A stretch of 42,609 nucleotides of DNA from an uncultured Halorubrum sp. (lineage in GTDB: Archaea > Halobacteriota > Halobacteria > Halobacteriales > Haloferacaceae). Below, in pieces: positions 15,285 to 23,080 of the stretch. A model generated the notes under the pieces. The model was given only the letters and a program-made list of their open reading frames with translations. It was not told the DNA's origin and did no database searches. Location: assembly GCF_937146585.1 (NCBI RefSeq), contig NZ_CAKZRO010000048.1, positions 1-42,609 on the forward strand, given 5' to 3'. Both the position numbers and the translations under genes were made by a program. Within the stretch, counting starts at the first letter, position 1, and each line of letters opens with the position of its first letter.

Positions 15285-17114
15285 TCAGTACGAGCGGCTC
15301 TTCGGCTCGTACGTCTTGTTCTCGCCCTCGAGGACGACCGGCTTGTACCACAGCTCCGGCTCGCCGTCGTTCCACGAGATGAGCGTGTGCTTCAGCCAGT
15401 CCTCGTCCTTGCGCTCCTGGTGCTCCTTGCGCCAGTGCGCGCCGCGGAACTCCTCGCGGGCCAGCGCGCCCATCGTCAGCGCCTCCGCGAGGTCGAGGAT
15501 GTTGCGCGTCTCGATGGTGTGGATGAGGTCGGTGTTGAACGTCCGGGACGGGTCCGACACCGCGACGTCCTTGTACGCCTCGCGCGCCTCGCGGAGGTCC
15601 GCGAGCGTCTCCTCTAACCGACCCTCCTCGCGGAACACGTTGACGTTGGCCGTCATCGTCTCCTGGACGGCGGAGCGGATCTCCGCGTGGTTGCGCCCCT
15701 TCCGGGAGAGCAGCTCGTCGACGCGCTCTTGCGCGCGGTCGACGGCGGCCCCGAGGACGCTCTCAGCGTCGCTCACCACCGCGCCGCCGTCGGCGGCGGC
15801 CGTGCCGGAGCCGCCGGTCTCGCCGACCTCGACGCCGAACTCGTAGTCGGCGGGCTGCCAGTTGCCCGACCGCCCGGTCTCGATCTCGGCCTCGCCCATC
15901 TCCTCGCCGGCCGCGTGGCGGCCGGCGCGCTTCCCGAAGACGATGAGCTCCGGCAGCGCGTTGCCGCCGAGGCGGTTCGCGCCGTGGACCGAGGCGCAGG
16001 CGCACTCGCCGGCGGCGTACAGCCCGTCGATGACGGTCTCGCCGAACTCGTTCGTCTCGATGCCGCCCATCGCGTAGTGCTGGCCGGGCTTGACCGGCAT
16101 CGGCTCCGTGAGCCCGTCCGCGCCCTCGAAGTCCTCCGCGAGGTGGAGGATGTTCTCCAGGCGGTCGAGGATGCGCTCCTCGCCGAGGTGGCGCATGTCG
16201 AGGTGGACGTACTCGTCCTCGATGCCGCGCCCCTCGTTGACCTCTGTCAGCTCGGCGCGGGAGACGACGTCGCGGGAGGCGAGCTCGCCGTCGTTGTTCG
16301 CGTAGCCGTGTTCGAACATGAACCGCTCGCCCTCGCTGTTGTAGAGGATCCCCCCCTCGCCGCGGACGCCCTCGGAGATGAGGACCCCCGTCGACGGCAG
16401 CGTCGTCGGGTGGAACTGGATGAACTCCATGTCCTCCATCGGGACGCCGGCGCGGTACGCCATCGCGACGCCGTCGCCCGTGTTCGCCACCGCGTTGGTG
16501 GTGTGGTCGAACACCTGGCCCATCCCGCCGGTCGCGAGGATGACGCCGTTCTCGGCGCGGAAGCCGCTGATCTCGCCGCTCTGGATGTCGTACGCGACGA
16601 CGCCGTGGCAGGTCCGCTCCGCCGGATCGTCCTCGTCGGTGACGGCCAGGTCCATCACGTGCCACTCGTCGTACACCGTGATTCCCCGTTTGACCACCTG
16701 CTCGTACATCGTGTGGAGCATCTGGTGGCCGGTCTCCGCGCCCGCGTACGTCGTCCGCGGGAACGAGAGGCCGCCGAACGGTCGCTGGGAGACGCGGCCG
16801 TCGTCCTCGCGGGAGAACGGCATCCCCCAGTGTTCGAGGCGGATGACCTCCTCGGGGCTCTCCTGACAGAGCGCCTCGACCGCGGGCGCGTCGCCGAGGT
16901 AGTCGGACCCCTTCATCGTGTCGTACGCGTGGTCCTGCCAGGAGTCGGCGTCGCGCAGCGCCGCGTTGATACCGCCCTCGGCCGCGCCCGTGTGCGACCG
17001 GACGGGATGGAGCTTCGACACCATCGCCACGTCCGCGCCCGCTTCCTGTGCCGCGATCGCCGCCCGGAGTCCCGCCCCGCCGGCCCCGACGACGACGACG
17101 TCGTGTTCGTACAT
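15285..17114 (-). CDS. sdhA: Succinate dehydrogenase flavoprotein subunit
   Basis: The 609-residue SdhA starts MYEHDVVVVGAGGAGLRAAI, the FAD-binding Rossmann signature. RSHTGAAEGG contains H41, the covalent FAD attachment site. Further family blocks are GMPFSREDDGRV, QRPFGGLSFPRTTYAG, EFIQFHPTTLP, VRGEGGILYNSEGERFM and HYAMGGIETN, with EGRGIEDEYVHLDMRHLG in the capping region. It oxidises succinate to fumarate in the TCA cycle and passes electrons to SdhB. Residues around 465-490 hold a halophile-type Gly/Ala/Asp insertion. It is the last gene of the sdhC-D-B-A operon and follows sdhB after a 53-bp gap that contains an imperfect palindrome. Confidence 0.97.
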   Translation of the reverse strand: MYEHDVVVVGAGGAGLRAAIAAQEAGADVAMVSKLHPVRSHTGAAEGGINAALRDADSWQDHAYDTMKGSDYLGDAPAVEALCQESPEEVIRLEHWGMPFSREDDGRVSQRPFGGLSFPRTTYAGAETGHQMLHTMYEQVVKRGITVYDEWHVMDLAVTDEDDPAERTCHGVVAYDIQSGEISGFRAENGVILATGGMGQVFDHTTNAVANTGDGVAMAYRAGVPMEDMEFIQFHPTTLPSTGVLISEGVRGEGGILYNSEGERFMFEHGYANNDGELASRDVVSRAELTEVNEGRGIEDEYVHLDMRHLGEERILDRLENILHLAEDFEGADGLTEPMPVKPGQHYAMGGIETNEFGETVIDGLYAAGECACASVHGANRLGGNALPELIVFGKRAGRHAAGEEMGEAEIETGRSGNWQPADYEFGVEVGETGGSGTAAADGGAVVSDAESVLGAAVDRAQERVDELLSRKGRNHAEIRSAVQETMTANVNVFREEGRLEETLADLREAREAYKDVAVSDPSRTFNTDLIHTIETRNILDLAEALTMGALAREEFRGAHWRKEHQERKDEDWLKHTLISWNDGEPELWYKPVVLEGENKTYEPKSRSY

Positions 17115-17123
17115 TGTTGGTAT

Positions 17124-17140
17124 GGAATTTCGTAAGTTCC
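17124..17140. repeat. Imperfect 17-bp palindrome between sdhB and sdhA
   Basis: GGAATTTCGTAAGTTCC reads as GGAAxTT / AAxTTCC around a 3-base centre with one mismatched pair. It lies 10 bp before the sdhA ATG. It could be an mRNA hairpin or a protein site; the sequence alone does not say which. Confidence 0.35.
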
Positions 17141-17167
17141 GGAGTCCCTTGATACTGTCTGTCGGAA

Positions 17168-18058
17168 TTACCAGAACTTCAGGTTGTTTTTGACCGCCTC
17201 CCGCTTCAGCTCCTGGATGTGCTCGGTGAGGGGGATGTCCTTCGGGCACACCTCGGTACAGGAGAACTGGGTCTGACACCGCCAGACGCCGTGCTCCTGT
17301 TCGATGATCTCTAAGCGCTTCTGTTTCATCTCCTCCCCCTCGCGTTCGTCCATCGCGAACCGGTACGCCTTGTTGATCGCGGCCGGCCCGAGGTACTCGT
17401 TGTCGCCCGCGGCGATGTTACACGAGGACATGCACGCGCCACACCAGATACAGCGCGTGGACATCTTGATCTTCTCGCGGTTCGCCCGGTCCTGGCGCTG
17501 CTCTTCGAGCTCGCCGTCCGGGTACTCGTCCGTCTGGAAGTACGGCTCGACGGCCTCCATCTGCTCGTAGAAGTGCTCCATGTCGACGACGAGGTCCTTC
17601 GTCACCTCGGCGTGCGGGAGCGGCTCGACGCGGACCGGCTCTTCGAGGTCCGAGATCTGCGTCTTACACGCCAGCTTCTGGCCGCCGTTGACGAACATCG
17701 CGTCCGAGCCGCACACCGCCTGCCGGCAGGAGTGGCGGAACGTGAGCGAGGAGTCGTACGTGTCTCGCGCGTACATCAGCGCGTCGAGGACGGTCATCCC
17801 CTTCGTGAACGGGACGTGGAACGTGTCGAACCGCGGCTCCTGTTTCCCCTCGACCTGCGGGTCGTAGCGGAACACCTTCAGCTCCACCGTGCTCTCGTCG
17901 GCGGCCGCCTTCTCGGCCTCCTCCTCCTGCCGCTGTTCGCGGCGCTCGGCCGCGCGACGCCGCTTCTCCGCGCGGCGCTCCTCGCCCTTCGAGGCGGGCT
18001 GCGTCTCGGCTTCGGTCTCGCTCGATTCCTCGGTCTGCTTCGGAATTTGCGTGCTCAT
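17168..18058 (-). CDS. sdhB: Succinate dehydrogenase iron-sulfur subunit
   Basis: The 296-residue SdhB has the [2Fe-2S] domain with C111, C116, D119 and C131; the aspartate in place of the third cysteine is normal, as in bacterial SdhB. The C-terminal ferredoxin domain has CIWCGACMSSC (C203, C206, C209, C213) and CQTQFSCTEVCPKD (C261, C267, C271) for the 4Fe and 3Fe clusters. The first 56 residues are an unusual charged extension, rich in Glu, Arg, Lys and Ala and likely a helical coiled coil, before VELKVFRYDP where the family normally begins. It carries electrons from FAD to quinone. It sits 7 bp after sdhD. Confidence 0.97.
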   Translation of the reverse strand: MSTQIPKQTEESSETEAETQPASKGEERRAEKRRRAAERREQRQEEEAEKAAADESTVELKVFRYDPQVEGKQEPRFDTFHVPFTKGMTVLDALMYARDTYDSSLTFRHSCRQAVCGSDAMFVNGGQKLACKTQISDLEEPVRVEPLPHAEVTKDLVVDMEHFYEQMEAVEPYFQTDEYPDGELEEQRQDRANREKIKMSTRCIWCGACMSSCNIAAGDNEYLGPAAINKAYRFAMDEREGEEMKQKRLEIIEQEHGVWRCQTQFSCTEVCPKDIPLTEHIQELKREAVKNNLKFW

Positions 18059-18065
18059 GGTCGGT

Positions 18066-18437
18066 TCAGTAGAGTCCGATGCCCGCCCACGCGTTCGCGG
18101 TGCGGATTCCCTGCGCGATCAGCACGACGCTCGCGGCGACGAGCGTCCACTTGATCACGGTGCGTTTCGTGCCGGTGAGCCCCTGGTTCACCAAGGCGTT
18201 GTAGACGCCGTTGACCCCGTGGAACGTCGCGGTCACGAGGAAGAGGATCATCAGCGAGTAGTAGCTCAGCGACTCCATCCTGGCCGAGCTGGCGAGGAAC
18301 GACACCTCGTCGGCGTGGTGGACGAAGTGGAGCAGGAAGAAGTGGAACGCCAACACGACTAAGAGGAAGACCGCGGTGACCCGCTGGAGCAGCCACATGC
18401 GACCGCCCGATTGGAACGAGGAGTAGCGCTCGGCCAT
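18066..18437 (-). CDS. sdhD: Succinate dehydrogenase membrane anchor subunit D
   Basis: The 123-residue protein has three membrane helices: MWLLQRVTAVFLLVVLAFHF, SLMILFLVTATFHGVNGVYN and IKWTLVAASVVLIAQGIR. Histidines in FHFFLLHFVHH and TATFHGVNG are candidate heme b or quinone-site residues. It anchors the SdhAB head and helps reduce quinone. It overlaps nothing but starts 1 bp after the sdhC stop and ends 7 bp before sdhB, so it is translated from the same operon mRNA. The C/D assignment rests on order and on the partner's cytochrome-b-like features. Confidence 0.9.
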   Translation of the reverse strand: MAERYSSFQSGGRMWLLQRVTAVFLLVVLAFHFFLLHFVHHADEVSFLASSARMESLSYYSLMILFLVTATFHGVNGVYNALVNQGLTGTKRTVIKWTLVAASVVLIAQGIRTANAWAGIGLY

Positions 18438-18438
18438 C

Positions 18439-18864
18439 TCAGAACGCCCCCGCGATGAACGTCGGCACGGACGCGACGGTGATCGCTCCCGTGAGGATCA
18501 GCGACGCGTAGAAGCTCTTGTCCTGTGCGTCGAGCCCGATTCCGAGGTCGGTGAGGAGGAGTCGGGTCCCGTTGAGCATGTGGAAGACGGCGACGGCCAG
18601 CAGGCCGACCTCCAGCAGGCGGACGAGCAGCAGCCCCTCCAGCGAGACGATCGTCTGCGTGTACACGTCGTTTCCGGCAGCGATCGCCGCTTCGCTGGCT
18701 CCGGCCGCCGGAATCCCCGTACTCAACACGGCGATGTGGGTGAACAGGTACCCGATGAGCACCCAGCCCGTGAACTTGTGGAAGATCCACGCCCACATCC
18801 CCGCCTCGAACTCCCGCCAGCGGGCGAAGTCCTCGATGAGGCCTCGATTGTACGACTGACTCAT
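18439..18864 (-). CDS. sdhC: Succinate dehydrogenase cytochrome b subunit C
   Basis: The 141-residue protein begins [20 protein letters not shown]. Its three membrane segments are [40 protein letters not shown] and a final hydrophobic stretch [25 protein letters not shown] and HMLNGTRLL are the usual SdhC signatures and hold the likely heme ligands. It is the first gene of the sdh operon. A TATA-like ACTATACG (18889-18896) is about 28 nt upstream, and a 13-bp palindrome lies between TATA and ATG. Confidence 0.92.
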   Translation of the reverse strand: MSQSYNRGLIEDFARWREFEAGMWAWIFHKFTGWVLIGYLFTHIAVLSTGIPAAGASEAAIAAGNDVYTQTIVSLEGLLLVRLLEVGLLAVAVFHMLNGTRLLLTDLGIGLDAQDKSFYASLILTGAITVASVPTFIAGAF

Positions 18865-18870
18865 ACCTAA

Positions 18871-18896
18871 CGGTTCTGAACCGGGGTCGTATAGTA
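18871..18896 (-). promoter_or_regulatory. sdh operon promoter with 13-bp palindrome downstream of TATA
   Basis: On the minus strand ACTATACG (18889-18896) is placed for a leaderless sdhC transcript. The perfect palindrome CGGTTCTGAACCG (18871-18883, central T) lies between TATA and the ATG, over the expected start-site region. That is a good position for an operator. Binding is not shown. Confidence 0.45.
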
Positions 18897-19075
18897 GTTA
18901 CTAACACGGCGGCGTCTGACTCCCGCGCTCGGGACGCGATCGGTCCGCCCGTTCGACCGGGAGCGACGCCGAGCCGCCGGATTCCGAGACGCGCCGCGAG
19001 CGCCGAGGCGCGGCCCACGGCGCCGGCGACCCGCCCCGTGAGAGGGCGTTCCACGGCGCGGTGCGTCGCGGAAGC

Positions 19076-19083
19076 CTTTTATG
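19076..19083 (+). promoter_or_regulatory. TATA box of the cold-shock gene
   Basis: CTTTTATG is centred about 29 nt before the ATG at 19109. An upstream in-frame ATG at 19061 lies before this box, which argues against that longer start. Confidence 0.6.
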
Positions 19084-19108
19084 TCCCACACACGCTTCTC
19101 CGGTCGCA

Positions 19109-19303
19109 ATGGCGAAAGGCGAAGTCGATTTCTTCAACGACACTGGCGGCTACGGATTCATCGAGACTGACGACGCGGACGAGGACGTGTTCTTCCACAT
19201 GGAGGACGTCGGCGGCCCGGACCTCGAAGAGGGTCAGGAAGTCGAGTTCGACATCGAGGAGGCGGACAAGGGTCCGCGCGCCACGAACGTCACCCGTCTG
19301 TAA
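19109..19303 (+). CDS. cspA: Cold-shock domain protein
   Basis: The 64-residue protein MAKGEVDFFNDTGGYGFIET is a full cold-shock domain. RNP1 is GYGFI and RNP2 is VFFHMED, followed by GQEVEFDIEEADKGPRATNV. It binds single-stranded RNA/DNA and acts as a nucleic-acid chaperone. FFND replaces the usual FNxxKGFGFI spacing only slightly. The length is standard for haloarchaeal CspA. It is a single gene with its own TATA box and is divergent from the sdh operon. Confidence 0.97.
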   Translation: MAKGEVDFFNDTGGYGFIETDDADEDVFFHMEDVGGPDLEEGQEVEFDIEEADKGPRATNVTRL

Positions 19304-19450
19304 GTCGGAGACGACACCCGAGGCGAATCGATTTTCGACCGATTTCTACCCGCCGAGCGACGGCGACGGAGCGCCCGCGTCACGGACGACGGGCCGCGTC
19401 GAGCGGCGCTGCGCGCGCGACGGCCCCGACCGATAGGAATTTACCGTTCG

Positions 19451-19470
19451 TTGACTGACCAGTCAGTCAA
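19451..19470. promoter_or_regulatory. TetR-type palindromic operator overlapping the tetR start codon
   Basis: TTGACTGAC and GTCAGTCAA are perfect 9-bp inverted arms around a 2-bp centre (CA). The last A is the first base of the tetR ATG. With a TATA-like AATTTACC at about 19438-19445, the operator covers the expected transcription start of a leaderless mRNA. TGACTGACxxGTCAGTCA-type palindromes are well-known TetR-family sites, so autorepression is likely. Confidence 0.8.
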
Positions 19471-20252
19471 TGAGCGACTCGCCGAGCGCGGCCGCGGAGA
19501 TCATGGACGGGGTGTACAGCGCCCTCCGCGCTCACGGCTACGCCGACCTGACGATGCAGGACATCGCCGACGAGTGTTCGAAGAGCAAGTCGCTGCTCCA
19601 CTACCACTACGACACGAAGGAGGACCTGCTCGTCGCCTTCTTAGACTACGTCGTCACCGACTCCGAAGAGCGGATCGCGGCCCGCGCCGACGACCCGCCC
19701 GTCGACCGGCTGGTCCAGTTCGTCGGGTGGTTCGTGTTCGCGCCCGACGAGGCCGACCGCGAGGCGTTCCACATCGCGCTGCTGGAGCTGCGCACGCAGG
19801 GGCCGTTCAACGAGCGGATCCGCGAACAGTTGGCCCGCAGCGACCGGCTCCTCCGGGGCACGGTCGCCGACATCCTCACGGAGGGGATCGAGGCGGGCGT
19901 CTTCCGGGATGTCGACGTCGAGGAGACGGCGGCGCTGCTCGTGGCGACCCTCGACGGCGCACGGACCAGGCAGATCACCCTCGCGGGGGCCGAACGCGAC
20001 GGCGACACGGCGGGGTACACCCGCGAGGTCGCCGAGGCGGCGCTCCGGCGGATCGTCGGCCCCCTGCTCGCGGAGGGCGTGGAACTGCCGCCGCTCGACG
20101 GGGCGATCGGCGCGCTGCGGGGCGACCCCGACGACGACGCGGCCGACGGAACTGACGACGACGCGGCCGGCAGAACGGACGGGGAGGCGGCCGACAGAAG
20201 TGACAAGCGAGCGGCCGAGGAGTCCGCGGAGGCCGGCGACGGGAGCGGATGA
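19470..20252 (+). CDS. TetR/AcrR family transcriptional regulator
   Basis: The 260-residue protein has an N-terminal TetR HTH: AAAEIMDGVYSALRAHGYAD, then LTMQDIADECSKSKSLLHYH with YDTKEDLLVAFLDYV. The following helices form the ligand-binding and dimer domain (about 60-205). Residues 221-252 are four 8-residue repeats of the form DxxAAxxT/S, an acidic tail not usual for TetR. A perfect operator palindrome overlaps its start codon, so it probably represses itself and the MFS gene that overlaps it by 4 nt (ATGA). Local repressor of an efflux pump is the best reading. Confidence 0.92.
   Translation: MSDSPSAAAEIMDGVYSALRAHGYADLTMQDIADECSKSKSLLHYHYDTKEDLLVAFLDYVVTDSEERIAARADDPPVDRLVQFVGWFVFAPDEADREAFHIALLELRTQGPFNERIREQLARSDRLLRGTVADILTEGIEAGVFRDVDVEETAALLVATLDGARTRQITLAGAERDGDTAGYTREVAEAALRRIVGPLLAEGVELPPLDGAIGALRGDPDDDAADGTDDDAAGRTDGEAADRSDKRAAEESAEAGDGSG
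20130..20225 (+). repeat. Four 24-bp in-frame tandem repeats at the tetR 3' end
   Basis: Four units of 24 bp (20130-20153, 20154-20177, 20178-20201, 20202-20225) encode DDDAADGT, DDDAAGRT, DGEAADRS and DKRAAEES. All share GAC at the start and GCGGCCG in the middle. The units diverge progressively toward the 3' end, so the expansion is probably not recent for all copies. They lie in register with the reading frame. Confidence 0.8.
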
Positions 20253-21610
20253 CCCGGCTCGGGTTCGAGCGGCCGCCGCCGGTGCTGCTCGCGGTGATCG
20301 CGAGCACCTTCTTCGTCGGCTTCGGCGGCGGCGTCGTCTTCCCGATCCTCCCCAACCTCGGCGCGGTCCTCGGTATCTCGGCGTTCATGGTCGGTGCGAT
20401 CCTCTCCGCGAACCGGTGGATCCGGCTCGTCGCGAACGCACCCGCCGGCGCGCTCGTCGACCGGTACGGGACGCGGACGCCGTTCGTCGTCGGCCTGTTC
20501 GTCGAGGGGATCGCCACGCTCGGCTACGTCGTCGCGCTGGCGATGCCGCCCGCCGAGTCGCTCCGCCCGCTCGCCGCCTCGCTGCCGACGCTCGGGGTCG
20601 TCGGACCGGCGGACTGGTTCGCCGCGCTCTCGGTCGTCGTCGCGCCCGAGGCGTGGTTCCTGCTCGCGCGCGTCCTCTGGGGGCTCGGCTCGGCCGCGGT
20701 GTTCGCGACCGCGTACACCATCGCCGCCGACCTCTCCGACAGCGGCTCGCGCGGGACGAACATGGGGATCGTCCGCGGCGGGATCACCATGGGGTTCCCG
20801 GCCGGCCTCGTGCTCGGCGGGGTCGTCTCCGCGCTCGCGGGCAACGTCGCGGCGTTCGCCGTCGCCGCCGCGTTCGCGCTCACCGCAAGCGTCGTCGCGC
20901 ACCGCTACGTGCCGGAGACGCACGTCACCGGCGACCGCTCCGGGGACTCGATCAGGCCGTGGGAGGTCGACACCGCCGTCCCGGCGCTGACGGTCGGGCT
21001 GGTCAACTTCGGACTGATGTTCGCGTACATCGGCGCGCTGTTCTCCACGCTCGTCTTGTTCCTCGGTGCGAACGACATCTCGCTGTTCGGCCTCGCCCCG
21101 CAGGGGACCTCCGGGCTGTTCATGGCCGGCACCGTCCTCTCGGCCGCGTTCTTCATGCTCGTCGGCGGTCGCGTCTCGGACACCCGCGACTCGCGGACGC
21201 CGATCCTCTTAGTCTTCCTCGTCGTCTCGTTCGTCGGGTTCCTGCTGCTCGCCCGGGCCGGATCGGTCCTCTCCCTGGGCTTCGCCTGCGTCTTCATCGG
21301 CGCGGGACAGGGCGGGACGAGCGGCCCGATGATGGCGCTGCTCGCGGACCTCACGCCCGACGAGCGGATGGGCCGCGCCTCCGGGACGAACAACGTCCTC
21401 GGCGACGTCGGGGGCGGGCTCGGGCCGCTGGTGTCGCTCCCGCTCATCGAGGCGGTCGGCTTCGCGCCGATCTACGCCGCCTGCGCGGCTCTCCCGCTCT
21501 TGGCCGGCTGCGTCCTCCTCCTCGGGGTCCGTCGAGAGACCGGGACGTTCCTCCCGGGGCGCGTCGCGGGCGAGGCCGGCGGGAGCGACCCCGTCGCGAC
21601 CGACGCGTAG
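20249..21610 (+). CDS. MFS family transporter, probable drug or metabolite exporter
   Basis: The 453-residue protein has about 12 hydrophobic segments. The first begins LLAVIASTFFVGFGGGVVFP. The MFS motif A between helices 2 and 3 is GALVDRYGTRTPF (DRxGxR type). The second half has the repeat loop GGRVSDTRDSRTP. A longer linker occurs near residues 95-130, as in DHA-type exporters. Its start overlaps the TetR stop (ATGA), so the two genes share one mRNA and the TetR operator should control it. Substrate is unknown; TetR control suggests efflux of a toxic compound. Confidence 0.9.
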   Translation: MTRLGFERPPPVLLAVIASTFFVGFGGGVVFPILPNLGAVLGISAFMVGAILSANRWIRLVANAPAGALVDRYGTRTPFVVGLFVEGIATLGYVVALAMPPAESLRPLAASLPTLGVVGPADWFAALSVVVAPEAWFLLARVLWGLGSAAVFATAYTIAADLSDSGSRGTNMGIVRGGITMGFPAGLVLGGVVSALAGNVAAFAVAAAFALTASVVAHRYVPETHVTGDRSGDSIRPWEVDTAVPALTVGLVNFGLMFAYIGALFSTLVLFLGANDISLFGLAPQGTSGLFMAGTVLSAAFFMLVGGRVSDTRDSRTPILLVFLVVSFVGFLLLARAGSVLSLGFACVFIGAGQGGTSGPMMALLADLTPDERMGRASGTNNVLGDVGGGLGPLVSLPLIEAVGFAPIYAACAALPLLAGCVLLLGVRRETGTFLPGRVAGEAGGSDPVATDA

Positions 21611-21713
21611 CCGCGCTCGTCGCCGCCCGAGCGGCGGGGCGGGAACCGCCTCCGGCGGGGCGTCGGGACGCCGTATGCGAACCGCTATCGCCCCCTGCCC
21701 GAAAGAACAACCG

Positions 21714-21720
21714 TTAAAAG
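21714..21720 (+). promoter_or_regulatory. TATA box of rpl11
   Basis: TTAAAAG (21714-21720) is centred about 26 nt before the rpl11 ATG, as for other leaderless genes here. Confidence 0.6.
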
Positions 21721-21742
21721 TCGGCGACGGGTTCGTACGGAC

Positions 21743-22219
21743 ATGGCTGGAACTATCGAAGCGCTCGTCCCCGGCGGGCAGGCCAACCCCGGCCCGCCGC
21801 TCGGTCCCGAGCTCGGACCGACGCCGGTGGACGTCCAGGACGTCGTCGCGGAGATCAACGACGAGACCGCTGCCTTCGACGGCATGGAGGTGCCCGTCAC
21901 CGTCGAGTACGACGACGACGGCTCCTTCACCATCGAGGTCGGCGTGCCGCCCACCGCGGAGCTCATCAAGGACGAGGCCGGCTTCGACACCGGCTCCGGC
22001 GAGCCCCAGGAGAACTTCGTCGCCGACATGTCGATCGAGCAGGTGAAGAAGGTCGCCGAGCAGAAGTCGAGCGACCTGCTCGCGTACGACACGAAGGCGG
22101 CCGCCAAGGAAGTCGGCGGCACCTGCGCCTCCCTCGGCGTCACCATCGAGGGCGAGGACGCCCGGACGTTCGACGACCGCGTCGACGCCGGCGAGTACGA
22201 CGACGTCCTCGACGAGTAA
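21743..22219 (+). CDS. rpl11: Ribosomal protein L11 (uL11)
   Basis: The 158-residue protein starts MAGTIEALVPGGQANPGPPL, with the proline-rich GPPLGPELGPTPVDVQ loop of the L11 N-terminal domain. The C-terminal rRNA-binding domain includes EQVKKVAEQKSSDLLAYDTK and AAKEVGGTCASLGVTIEG. It binds the GTPase-associated centre of 23S rRNA. An acidic 10-residue end is archaeal-type. No L1, L10 or L12 gene follows; the next gene is on the opposite strand. Confidence 0.97.
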   Translation: MAGTIEALVPGGQANPGPPLGPELGPTPVDVQDVVAEINDETAAFDGMEVPVTVEYDDDGSFTIEVGVPPTAELIKDEAGFDTGSGEPQENFVADMSIEQVKKVAEQKSSDLLAYDTKAAAKEVGGTCASLGVTIEGEDARTFDDRVDAGEYDDVLDE

Positions 22220-22260
22220 CGCCCGCGGCCGCCCTCTTCCGACGCCGTCCGTTTCTCACC

Positions 22261-22308
22261 GACCGTCCACGGGAGTGACCGTTTCCAAGAGCGACCGCCT
22301 CCGGGAGC
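22261..22308. repeat. Three degenerate 16-bp tandem repeats after rpl11
   Basis: GACCGTCCACGGGAGT, GACCGTTTCCAAGAGC and GACCGCCTCCGGGAGC follow one another exactly at 22261, 22277 and 22293. A fourth partial unit GGCCGCC follows into the end of the DUF4013 gene. They fill the space between two convergent genes and have no coding role. Confidence 0.6.
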
Positions 22309-22314
22309 GGCCGC

Positions 22315-23037
22315 CTACACGACCGGTCGTTCCGCAGGCTCGGCCTCGGTCGGCTCGGCCGTCACCGGTCGCACGTCGGTCCACGTCCAGCCGATGATGG
22401 CGGCCGCGGCGACGACGGCGTAGAACTGGACGAAGAATCCGGCGATCGTCCCCAACACCGGAACGATCGAGAGGACGCCGATCGCCAGCGCGCCGGCGAA
22501 CACCACGGCGGCGGCGGTGAGCCAGCCGACGGCGTACGCCCGCTTCGTGACGATCCCCCAGAGCGTGCCGAGGGCGAAGCCGTCGCCGACGCGCCCCGAC
22601 TCGGCGACCGCGGCCAGCGCGGCCGGGGTGACGTAGAGGCCGGCGAGCGAGGCGGCGAGCGCGACGACGACGAGCGCCAGCGCCACCAGCCCGCCGACCA
22701 GGCCGCCGAGGAGGCCGCCGGCGCCCTCGGCGGAGCCGAGGACGGCGGCGCCGACGCCGAACGCGGCGGCGACCGCGAGGACCGCGAGGGGGACGAGCGA
22801 GTAGACGAACGTGACCGCGAACGCCTTCAGCCCCTCGACGAGGAGGTCGCCCCACTCGTCGAAGGCCGGCGGTTCGTCGTCGCCGTCGGCTGTCCGCCGG
22901 ATGACGCGCGCGAGGTACCCGAGCACGAGGAACGACGGGATCAGGAGCGGGCTCGCGAGGAGCAGGACGCCGCCGATCAGGGTCGTGACGAGTGCGTCGT
23001 CGCCGTCGCGAAGGTAGTTGAGTGACGCTTCTATCAT
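22315..23037 (-). CDS. DUF4013-type multi-spanning membrane protein
   Basis: The 240-residue protein MIEASLNYLRDGDDALVTTL has about six hydrophobic segments, with SFLVLGYLARVIRRTADGD and PPAFDEWGDLLVEGLKAFAV characteristic of DUF4013. It closes with IIGWTWTDVRPV and an acidic Pro tail. The function of the family is unknown. A GTG four codons upstream (23049) is an alternative start; TTAAACT near 23071-23077 lies 25 nt before that and 37 nt before the ATG, so both remain possible. It is flanked on both sides by degenerate tandem repeats. Confidence 0.8.
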   Translation of the reverse strand: MIEASLNYLRDGDDALVTTLIGGVLLLASPLLIPSFLVLGYLARVIRRTADGDDEPPAFDEWGDLLVEGLKAFAVTFVYSLVPLAVLAVAAAFGVGAAVLGSAEGAGGLLGGLVGGLVALALVVVALAASLAGLYVTPAALAAVAESGRVGDGFALGTLWGIVTKRAYAVGWLTAAAVVFAGALAIGVLSIVPVLGTIAGFFVQFYAVVAAAAIIGWTWTDVRPVTAEPTEAEPAERPVV

Positions 23038-23080
23038 GGTGTATCCCACGTCCGAACGCGCTCAGACGGCTTAAACTAGT

